Origin: Eupeodes corollae
Taxonomy: Eukaryota; Arthropoda; Insecta; Diptera; Syrphidae
Length of the DNA: 64,000 bases
Assembly (NCBI RefSeq): GCF_945859685.1
Contig: NC_079147.1
Coordinates: forward strand, 279,845,679-279,909,678
Reading direction: 5' to 3'
Part shown: in pieces, positions 56,298 through 64,000 of the stretch
How the letters are laid out: the number at the start of each line of letters is the position of its first letter
Position numbering within the stretch: position 1 is the first letter of the stretch
Program-made: the position numbers and the translations under genes
Notes under the pieces: generated by a model
The model's database searches: none
What the model saw: only the letters and a program-made list of their open reading frames with translations
What the model was told of the DNA's origin: nothing

Positions 56298-58000
56298 GTC
56301 TTGTCTAGACCTGCCTGTTTCTCTCTGGTCATGTCTAGTCTTGTCTAGTCTTGTTTTGTCATGTCTGGTCTTGTTTTGTCATGTCTGGTCTTGTTTTGTC
56401 ATGTCCGGTCTTGTTCGGTCTTGTCTGGTCTTGTCTGGTCTTGTCTGGTCTTGTCTGGTCTTGTCTGGTCTTGTCTGGTCATGTCTGGTCTTGTCTGGTC
56501 TTGTCTGGTCTTGTCTGGTCTTGTCTGGTCTTGTCTGGTCTTGTCTGGTCTTGTCTGGTCTTGTCTGGTCTTGTCTGGTCTTGTCTGGTCTTGTCTGGTC
56601 TTGTCTGGTCTTGTCTGGTCTTGTCTGGTCTTGTCTGGTCTTGTCTGATCTTGTCTGGTCTTGTTTGGTCTTGTCTGGTCTTGTCTGGTCTTGTCTGGTC
56701 TTGGCTGGTCTTGTCCGGTCTTGCCTGGTCTTGTTTTGTCGTGTCTGGTCTTGTCCGGTCTTGTCTGGTCTTGTTTTGTCATGTCTGGTCTTGTCTGGTC
56801 TTGTCTGGTCTTGTCTGGTCTTGTCTGGGCTTGTCTGGGCTTGTCTGGTCTTGTCTGGTCTCGTCTGGTCTTGTCTGGTCTTGTTCGGTCTTGTCTGGTC
56901 TTGTCTGGTCTTGTCTGGTCTTGTCTGGTCTTGTCTGGTCTTGTCTGGTCTTGTCTGGTCTTGTCTGGTCTTGTCTGGTCTTGTCTGGTCTTGTCTGGTC
57001 TTGTCTGGTCTTGTCTGGTCTTGTCTGGTCTTGTCTGGTCATGTCTGGTCTTGTCCGGTTTGCCTGGTCTTGTTTTGTCATGTCTGGAGTTGTCCGGTCT
57101 TGTCCAGTCTGGTCTTGTCTGGTCTTGTCTGGTCTTGTCTGGTCTTGTCTGGTCTTGTCTGGTCTTGTCTGGTCTTGTCTGGTCTTGTCTGGTCTTGTCT
57201 GGTCTTGTCTGGTCTTGTCTGGTCTTGTCTGGTCTTTTCCGGTCTTGTCTGGTCTTGTTTTGTCATGTCTGGTCTTGTCTGGTCTTGTCTGGTCTTGTTT
57301 TGTCATGTCTGGTCTTGTCCGGTCTTGTCTGTTCTTGTCTGGTCTTGTCTGGTCTTGTCTGGTCTTGTCTGGTCTTGTCTGGTCTTGTCTGGTCTTGTCT
57401 GGTCTTGTCTGGTCTTGTCTGGTCTTGTCTGGTCTTGTCTGGTCTTGTCTGGTCTTGTCTGGTCTTGTCTGGTCTTGTTTGGTCTTGTCTGTACTTGTCT
57501 GTTCCTGTCTGGTCTTGTCTGGTCTTGTCTGGTCTTGTCTGGTCTTGTCTGGTCTTGTCTGGTCTTGTATGGTCTTGTCTGGTCTTGTCTGGTCTTGTCT
57601 TGTCTGGTCTTGTCTGGTCTTGTCTGGTCTTGTCTGGTCTTGTCTGGTTTTGTCTGGTCTTGTCTGGTCTTGTCTGGTCTTGTCTGGTCTTGTCTGGTCT
57701 TGTCTGGTCTTGTCTGGTCTTGTCTGGTCTTGTCTGGTCTTGTCTGGTCTTGTCTGGTCTTGTCTGGTCTTGTCTGGTCTTGTCTGGTCTTGTCTGGTCT
57801 TGTCTGGTCTTGTCTGGTCTTGTCTGGTCTTGTCTGGTCTTGTCTGGTCTTGTCTGGTCTTGTCTGGTCTTGTCTGGTCTTGTCTGGTCTTGTCTGATCT
57901 TGTCTGGTCTTGTTTGGTCTTGTCTGGTCTTGTCTGGTCTTGTCTGATCTTGTCTGGTCTTGTTTGGTCTTGTCTGGTCTTGGCTGGTCTTGTCTGGTCT
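56298..58000 (+). repeat. Decamer satellite array, unit TTGTCTGGTC, about 165 copies
   Basis: The unit TTGTCTGGTC repeats almost without interruption from about 56331 to 58000, with a degenerate run-in from 56298. Variants occur in phase (TTGTTTTGTC, ATGTCTGGTC, TTGTCCGGTC, TTGGCTGGTC). Three breaks of phase appear near 57060, 57105 and 57600. The + strand is nearly free of A, and the - strand nearly free of T. Because 10 is not a multiple of 3, all frames stay open. The very long reading frames here (up to 566 aa) are a by-product and are not genes. Confidence 0.97.
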
Positions 58001-58248
58001 TAAAGCGCCCAATACACGATACAATTATTGTACCGATTATCGTACAAAAGTTGAATCGCATGTGATGATTGTATTGTGTGTGTAAAACAAAGTATCCGCT
58101 GTACTGGAATCGCATGGTCGAATGCTATCGAGCGAAAACGAGAGGTTGCATACGACTGCTTTGATGAGAATCGTACCGTTTCTAACGTATGTGACGACCG
58201 TTGAAACCGATGTTTTTGTTTTGACTGGCAGCAAGTTAGTAGTAGAAA

Positions 58249-58500
58249 ATGGTTTCAATTACAGAAAAAGAATTCTGGTTAGAATTTATTGACAAATACA
58301 GGTCGTTGCCTTGTCTGTGGAATGTTTACATTCCAGATTATAGCAACAATATATTAAGAGAAGCAGGACTGCAGGAGCTGGCTGAAAAATGCAAGGAAAT
58401 AAACCCCAACGCAAATAAAGACTTCGTCCGCAAAAAAATAGCAAATTTGAGAACTTCCTTTGGCTTTCCAGTCACTTTCAGAAGATGGAAACTGAAATAA
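58249..58500 (+). pseudogene. Harbinger accessory MADF (Myb/SANT-like) protein, truncated
   Basis: The frame encodes 83 aa: EFWLEFIDKYRSLPCLWNVY near the start, then EAGLQELAEKCKE, ANKDFVRKKIANLRTSF. This is the first two-thirds of a MADF domain (F(I/W)..(Y/V)...P.LW; V(R/K)(K/R)KI..L(R)). MADF-type proteins are the DNA-binding partners of Harbinger transposases. The frame leaves the domain at about residue 75 (GFPVTFRRWKLK), where the internal deletion has fused it to unrelated sequence. It lies 3 kb from a host MADF-BESS gene on the other strand, with which it shares only the domain type. Confidence 0.8.
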
Positions 58501-58568
58501 AATTATTGACTCATAACATTTTACATAAATTATGCTTAAAAATAAATGTACCTTTAAATATCTCCTCT

Positions 58569-58994
58569 TTAATGTTTTGTATATTGCCATGCCAGGCAAG
58601 TTTCTGGAATATTTTTTCCAATAGCTTGAGGAGATATTCGTGAACTAAATTGGAGATCACTATAATCACTTCCCGTGGCTAAAAATCGTAGTGTTAAAAT
58701 TAATCGCTGTTCAGCCGATATAGCTGATCTCATTAAAGTGTCTTGTTTTTTTATATAAGGCTCCACTAAACTAAGAATCTCCCGAAATTGCCTTTCATTC
58801 ATGCGTAAATAGCATTTATAATCTTCGGGCTCAATTAACTTAAGTTTGTTAACCAGATAAATGTCCGAATGTAATGATCTTTCTAGGAGCCACTCCTTGG
58901 CCCACTTTCTTTTTCTTCTTTTTTCAAGTTTCTCACTTAATATAACACTGGCACATATTAATATAACTTTTTTTCTTCTATTTAAGTCACTCAT
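58569..58994 (-). pseudogene. Harbinger transposase, N-terminal part only
   Basis: The frame from ATG 58994 gives about 135 aa: KRKWAKEWLLERSLHSDIYL, EPEDYKCYLRMNERQFREIL, VEPYIKKQDTLMRSAISAEQ, RLILTLRFLATGSDYSDLQF and SPQAIGKNIPETC. These are the conserved blocks upstream of the catalytic domain in PIF/Harbinger (HARBI1-like) transposases. All three catalytic acidic residues should lie beyond residue 140 and are lost by the internal deletion. The part that remains is otherwise well preserved, with no stop, so the deletion may be recent relative to other relics in this window. Confidence 0.85.
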
Positions 58995-59175
58995 GATTTA
59001 ATTTTTGCCACAATCTCAAAATAAAACTCTAAACAAAGAATAGAAGATGAAAATGAGGAACTATTTTGACAGTTGATCAAATCGTGAGCTAGTCGTACCG
59101 ATATCGGTACAACTCAAGTCGGTACGATAGATTGTATCGTGTATTGGGCGCTTTACCTGTTCTTGTCTGTACCGA

Positions 59176-59643
59176 AATACGAATCGATAGTACCAGGCTT
59201 AAATTTAATAAAGCTACAACTTAATTTTATTTTCCTTTATGCGTTGCTTTTGAGATTGATCATTGATAGCTTAAATGTATTCAAGACTTAGAAAATTATA
59301 GAAGCCAATAATACAAAAAGGAAGTCGAAGCTAGGTTCTGTGACAATAAATGGAAGTTTTTTAATGTTACTTGTAAATATTCCATTTGACGTGATTTTCC
59401 AAAATAATACGATATGTGTATTTTTATTTTCCATACACTTGAAAATTTGAGAGCCACTGGATTAGGATCGATTGCACAGCGGCTTTTTTCAGAATACAGC
59501 TGTTTGAATGATTTTTGACATTTGTCAAAAAAGGTAAATATTTCTCAAAACTCTTAAAGTCTGAGCTGTCCTTATCTAGAAGAACTAGACTAGGATTGTT
59601 GTCTAAAATTTGATTAGAACTTGAAATTATAAATAAATTCGGA
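59176..59643. other. Intergenic / 5' region of the FAM8A1-like gene
   Basis: No coding signal on + before the ATG at 59644. The minus-strand frame 59681-59424 is a shadow without a domain. Confidence 0.45.
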
Positions 59644-60679
59644 ATGAAAACGAAGCCAGAAATACCTTCCAAGGAAGTCAAGGAAGAGTATTTTAAACAA
59701 CTAGAGCAGTGGCTTCGTCGACAACAAGTTATTCAACATGCCAATGCATGTTTTCCATACTATTTGGCTGCGAACTATCCCAATTACTTTACCGTGAATG
59801 GCTTGAATATCGATGGAACTGTCCCTACCCCAACGCAACCGAATGCTGCTGAACCAAACCCAAATCTAAATTCAACAACTGCGTCTCCAACTTCAAGCTC
59901 AGATCGAACAAGATTGAACGTTAATCCAAACAGTGAGTTTTTATATCCAACTATTCCAATTGTACCTAAAATTTCGACCTTTTGCAGCTACTCCCAATCA
60001 AGAAGAGGGCTATGAGTTTGTGGTTGCACCACTGTGGAAGCGATTTGTCGCCGAAATGATAGACGTCTCTATTCTCTTGCTCCTAAAAGTGGCACTCACT
60101 TTCACGTTTTTGAATGTTTTCGACTTGGATTTGTAAATAATTACTGGCTTCTGACTGTGAGGCAAAGTTCTATAAGTTGGTCTCTTCTTTTTCAGAAGTT
60201 ACGAATTCGACAGCGATTACTTGCGGAGGTCTGTGAACGAGAATGAAACAAAATTCCTGAGCATATCAGACTTGCTATCACTATCCTCTGATCTTGTAGC
60301 TCTGGAAATTCTTATGAAGGTTTTTGTCTGCCTCTATGAAGCCGTATGGACGATGAATGGACGTGTAATTGTTGGTGGGGCAACACCAGGAAAACTCCTA
60401 CTTCGACTGAGAATTGTCTATGTGGAAATGCTTACAGTCCGCTTAGATGAACCAGACTTTAATGGAAACGGTCCGATACGTGCCGTTATGTACCCAGCAT
60501 CGAATCCAGGTTTTCGAAGAGCTTTCTTCCGTGCAATAGCAAAAAACTTGGTTTTAGCTCTGTTGTTTCCGGTTTGTTTTGTTTTCTTGTTCTTGAAGAA
60601 CAATCGAACGTTCTACGATGTCATGACCAAAACTGTTGTCGTAGAGGAGAACCCATCACCTCAACGGAGAAGTCGTTAA
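59644..60679 (+). CDS. FAM8A1: FAM8A1-like RDD-domain membrane protein
   Basis: Three exons, phases consistent, 305 aa: 59644-59932, 59988-60132, 60196-60679. The cytosolic N-terminus (KEEYFKQLEQWLRRQQVIQH, then ACFPYYLAANYP) is followed by a Pro/Asn/Thr-rich linker. An RDD domain follows with three membrane segments: FVAEMIDVSILLLLKVALTF (about 118-140), LVALEILMKVFVCLYEAVW (about 180-200), and NLVLALLFPVCFVFLFL (about 270-285). Visible RDD hallmarks are PLWKRFVAEMID (Arg and Asp of the first helix) and GATPGKLLLRLRIV. Family knowledge: FAM8A1 associates with the Hrd1 ubiquitin-ligase complex in ER-associated degradation. That partnership is inferred here from orthology, not from the sequence. 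The gene is convergent with the MADF-BESS gene (276 bases between stops). Confidence 0.88.
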
Positions 60680-60954
60680 AATGGCAATTCTTCTAAATTT
60701 AAGCATAAACCATGTAAATTATTTCTTTCTTTTGTTTGATTTTACTGCGACATGAAAACAAATGACGTCCTGCGTATTTCCCTTTTATTTAAAATTACCA
60801 AAATTAAAATAAATTACTCTCACATTCTTATGTAAATTAATTTTTTATCAGGAAGAAAAACAGTAATTAATTTCTAATTTAAGTAAAACTCTTTTATTTC
60901 CTTTTCTTTCTATACAAATCCCTTAAAACCTACAAAGAATAAGTTACTCTTCCT
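60680..60954. other. Convergent 3' UTRs
   Basis: 276 bases separate the stops of the FAM8A1-like and MADF-BESS genes. AATAAA-like text near 60808-60814 could serve the + gene. Transcripts from the two genes may overlap at their ends. Confidence 0.6.
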
Positions 60955-61953
60955 TTAACCATTCACGCCTTCCTCGATTTCGATATACTTTTGTAATATT
61001 TTGAACATTTCCACTTTGGCTTTAATCTTATGAACTCGATTTAACTGTCGCAAGTAAACACACACGCTCTTGCAGAAGAAGTCATCTTCCGTCTCGGTGT
61101 TGTCACAAGACTTCGAAGAGTTGTTGAGTTGGTGTTTGCTTGTTTGCGGCGTTATCTCGACTGGATTTTCTGCAATTATTTTACAACTCTGGATTGTGGC
61201 ATGTTGCATGGGACTCTTATCGTCCTCTGTAATCATTTGAACTTGATATTCGAAGTTCTCTTGATTTAGGGTCTCCTCTTCGTCAGCATCATCACCATCG
61301 CCGTCTTCGGTTATTTCATTGTTTGAATCCATCACCATGGACACACTGTCGGCTTTTTCAATTTGGTAGTTATGTAGAATTTCTTCGACATTAACCTCTT
61401 CAATGGTGTTTTGTTCGTCTGATTCCAATTTACAATTATTATTCGAATAACTACTATCACACGTGCTGTAGTCATGTTTGTCCAACCGGCCATCCCAGCT
61501 GGTTTTTGATTTTATTTTACAGATTATTGAACTTCTTTCCCTTTGAGAGAGTTAAGAATGATGGTTATTTAGTTTTTCATTAATTTAGATACTACTTACT
61601 TTCGTTTTCGGACATAGGGTCGGAGGAAGTCCATTTCTTTGTAGAATTCATCTTGTGGATAGTCGATGTTGGGATTGAGACGACGGTTTTTCAACTCTCT
61701 AGTGTATCTATCTCGCAAACAAGTCCATCGTCGACGTGCATCATTCACTAGAATAAAAAATATAAAGTTCCAAAAGACTTGAGCTTTTCCCTTTTGTACT
61801 CGTCGTTGTCTTACTGTTGATTCCGAGGTATTCTGATAGTTCGACCCATATTTTCTCTTTTCTGTAGGCAAACTTAAAATCAGAGTTTGTATTATCAAAT
61901 AGTGCTGGAGTGGCACGAACTCCCCGCACTAGTTCCAAATCGGACGGATCCAT
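60955..61953 (-). CDS. MADF-BESS domain protein (putative transcription factor)
   Basis: Minus strand, three exons, phases consistent, 290 aa: 61953-61815, 61747-61600, 61540-60955. The N-terminus holds a MADF domain (about 7-93): LVRGVRATPALFDNTNSDFK, KIWVELSEYLGI, DARRRWTCLRDRYTREL and YKEMDFLRPYV. A long acidic Ser/Glu/Asp-rich middle follows (GDGDDADEEET). Near the C-terminus DDFFCKSVCVYLRQLNRVHK then KAKVEMFKILQKYIE is a BESS-type motif. MADF binds DNA and BESS mediates protein contacts in the Adf-1/Stonewall/Dip3 family. The particular target is not deducible. The two introns are short (67 and 59 bases). The start ATG immediately precedes the domain, as is common in the family. Confidence 0.88.
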
Positions 61954-62280
61954 TTAGTGACCAGTAGCAGTAAGGAAACGCCAATTGGAAGAGATGGAGT
62001 AAATATTTTTATGTTAAAAATTAAAAGTAAACAAAACAAATAACAGTTTATGTTTTCGTAAATTCGTAAAACCAGAATATTATGTGATGGATGACAGAAG
62101 TCTATGCTACGACACGACAACGATAGTGCGTGAGGCCGTGAGTGAAATTTATCACGTTCACGACTTCACGTTTTCTTCACGATGACGAATCGTTGTGTTA
62201 ACTTAACGAAATTGATACGGTTTGTAACGACAAGAGTTGCCATTTGTAATTAAGGAATGTAATTTTGAATTTGTTTTAAG
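61954..62280. promoter_or_regulatory. Putative upstream region of the MADF-BESS gene
   Basis: No coding text. CGTGA/TCACG words are repeated around 62128-62185 (for example CGTGAGGCCGTGAGTG, ATCACGTTCACGACTTCACG). The repetition is visible but its function is unknown. Confidence 0.35.
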
Positions 62281-62713
62281 TACTATTCACATGAGCACGA
62301 CCAACGAATGAACGAATATTCGTCGATTTTGACGTTTCTTTCACATGAGAGTTTTTCATTCGTCGCGAATGAAGCCACAGCCGAACACAATTCACAACCG
62401 AAACCAAAATAAGAATGATTTTTTAGGTTAAGTACGCGCGATTATTTTATTCGTTGCGAGTGTGGATAATGTGGAAGGCGAATAAAGTTTCACAGTTCGT
62501 ATCAACCATAATTTTTTTCGCGACAAATAAATTTGTTTTCTTAAATTTATTAATATATGATATTGAAAAGTTAAAGTATGTTTCATAAATCAAATAGAAA
62601 CTATATTGCTATCGTTTTGTTAAGAATTTGTGTGGAATTATGTCTTCAAACGTATATAAACTCACATTTTATAATTCATTCGTCGTTCGTTAGTCGCGCT
62701 CATGTGAATACTA
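62281..62713. mobile_element. MITE, CACATGA family, copy 2
   Basis: Inverted ends CTATTCACATGAGCACGACC and (reverse of the right end) GTATTCACATGAGCGCGACT. The body is related to the copy at 37.8-38.3 kb in SCAF intron 2 (GTTAAGTACGCGCGA, TTTATTCGTTGCGA, GAATAAAGTTTCACAGTT). No coding capacity. Confidence 0.75.
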
Positions 62714-63189
62714 CTTTAAACATGCGTATTTTGTTTGTATTTTCTTTTTAGGTAGTGTGCTCACTTGGCAACTCAGGGAGAAAATCAAAATACTTTGATG
62801 AAATTTCTTTCTCGAAAATGGGATTTTTCAATTGAGAACAATTGTATAATTGCACAGTCATTGTTTGTTAAAAATATGTTTTCATTTTGTCGGTTATTAA
62901 TTACCCTAAACAGCTGATTCAATTTTTTATAACTCCTTTTACAGAATTCTGTCAGACGAAAATGTTAAGCTGATTGAAAATTAGGGTCATTTTGTTCAAT
63001 GGTGGACATTTTATATGGTTACTATGAACGATCTGTCAAGAAGATTACAATAATTGGATTTAATAAGGAAAAAAAAAGATGGCTGACGACTATTTCAGGA
63101 ATTGCAACCTATTTACGTTTCGAGACATTCGACGTTTTTTCAAACTAGTTCTTCTTACACCTACTTACGTAACGTATCGTTTGGAGATA
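62714..63189. other. Intergenic, nothing recognised
   Basis: No supported feature. Confidence 0.45.
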
Positions 63190-63600
63190 TAATGGCTGAA
63201 ACATAAACACGCTTCAGCTTCGTCTTCGTCTGCGTTACGTTGGGCCTGCTTCGCGGTTGCTTTGAGTGGTCCCAATATGACATTTCTAAAATGGCACTTC
63301 TGTCATTAGCGGCTGTTATTTTAAATTTATCGCGGAAGTAGCTCACACAGCCTATAAAAGCAAATGTATTTTGTTTGTTGACATTTTTACAGGTGATGAG
63401 CTGCCAAACAAAGCAGATGTTCAAAAAATTTGAACTAGAGCTTTCATTTGGAGTCACATTACGTAACATTACGTTATTTCCTTACGATTGTCAAATGAAA
63501 CGTGAGGTCGAAGCTTCATTGTGATAGCATGCATTGAATTCCTATGGCTGAACTCGTAAACGTCAGGCGAAGCCGAAGCTGAAGCGTGTTTGTGTTTCTT
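63190..63600. mobile_element. MITE, TGGCTGAA inverted-repeat family, copy 3
   Basis: The left end ATGGCTGAAACATAAACACG is present. The right end is recognisable up to AAGCCGAAGCTGAAGCGTGT followed by TTGTGTTTC but lacks the last CAGCCAT. It contains CACATTACGTAACATTACGTT and CCTTACGATTGTCAAA as in copy 1. It is longer than the others by about 75-100 bases near 63280-63380. Confidence 0.8.
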
Positions 63601-64000
63601 TAAACGTTTGGTTTGTTTCAAATAGCTGTCACTTTTGAAGCTGTCCTCCTTTAACATTTTAAAATCTACTACGTTACTAAAAATCAAAAATTTCATAAAT
63701 AGGATATGGTGCTACAACCGTTTTAATTTACAAATAAATAAAAGTCCATTGATTTTTCTTTAAAAATGATTCTTTAAATATCAAAATAAAATGTCTTACT
63801 GGACAAAAACCCTATTAATTTTGTTTTTTTAATTTGAAATTCTGGTTCTTCAAATTTTGTAATCAATCGCTTATATTTGAGAGCACTCACCACGAAAGAA
63901 CTTAAATCTTTGTAGTTGTTTGTCAGGCAACTTCGATCGCTGGAAACTTGAATTAAGCATAAAGTAGATCTTTCGTGATTGAAAGTCTCTTTGAGTTGCA
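63601..64000. other. End of window, nothing recognised
   Basis: AT-rich sequence without a supported feature. The frame 63696-63469 runs into the MITE and is a shadow. Confidence 0.45.

Larger units (their letters stand above)
58003..59153. mobile_element. PIF/Harbinger element, internally deleted, inside the satellite
   Basis: Ends AAGCGCCCAATACACGATAC and its inverse (GTATCGTGTATTGGGCGCTT, 59134-59153) are perfect over 20 bases. TA is present on both outer sides; TTA on one side suggests the family's 3-bp TWA duplication but it is not exact. Two genes point inward: a MADF gene from 58249 (+) and a transposase gene from 58994 (-). Both are cut short around 58500-58570, so the middle of the element is missing. 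Right of the element, TGTTCTTGTCTGTACC (59160-59175) looks like remaining decamer sequence. Confidence 0.85.

Noticed and set aside
56298..58000. CRISPR-like array
   Set aside because: The repeats are contiguous with no unique spacers, and the surrounding genes are insect.
56197..58115. Very long open frames (566, 550, 428, 270, 253 aa) encoding SGLVWSCLVL or DKTRQDQTRP repeats
   Set aside because: They are the translation of the decamer satellite. A stop-free 10-bp unit is open in all frames; there is no promoter, start context or non-repeat domain.

Overview
The window is nuclear DNA of an insect, most probably a higher dipteran fly. The basis is AT-rich sequence, spliced genes with short GT-AG introns beside a few long ones, a MADF-BESS gene (a family expanded in flies), and a dense layer of insect-type transposons. 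No bacterial, CRISPR or phage-like structure is present.

Five host genes can be modelled exon by exon with consistent reading frames. (1) 16.65-18.31 kb, +: a 473-aa basic protein with two sperm-tail PG-rich motifs. (2) 24.49-27.19 kb, +: a 609-aa Ser/Arg/Pro-rich nuclear-type protein with a Trp/Tyr-rich C-terminus, not identified. (3) 32.54-52.36 kb, +: a 1308-aa SCAF4/SCAF8 orthologue (CID, RS and RRM domains) in nine exons, with three introns of 4-6 kb full of transposon relics. (4) 59.64-60.68 kb, +: a 305-aa FAM8A1-like RDD-domain membrane protein. (5) 60.96-61.95 kb, -: a 290-aa MADF-BESS protein, convergent with gene 4. Genes 2 and 3 both point to nuclear RNA processing. FAM8A1 belongs to the ER-associated degradation machinery.

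Most of the rest is mobile DNA, often nested. From left to right: a jockey-like LINE split by a MULE transposon (0.15-3.7 kb, 9-bp duplication); one copy of an AT-rich ~172-bp-repeat element (4.5-5.2 kb); a Tc1 element (5.2-6.27 kb); an unidentified DDE-type transposon (6.4-9.1 kb) whose empty site has a relative at 30.8-31.1 kb; a LINE inserted in a tRNA-derived SINE with a 10-bp duplication and itself carrying the AT-rich element (11.95-16.38 kb); an RTE-like LINE split by a MITE (19.1-21.0 kb); another RTE-like LINE whose 3' end is present twice around a 5S-rRNA-like sequence (28.1-30.5 kb); a mariner (31.0-32.15 kb); MITEs, SINEs, a LINE tail and mariner-like relics in the SCAF introns; a second Tc1 element (53.6-54.8 kb); and an inverted-repeat element (54.9-55.7 kb).

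The most striking non-coding object is a 1.7-kb array of a 10-bp repeat (56.3-58.0 kb, ~165 units) whose + strand is almost free of adenine. A PIF/Harbinger element that has lost the 3' parts of both its genes lies inside the end of this array.
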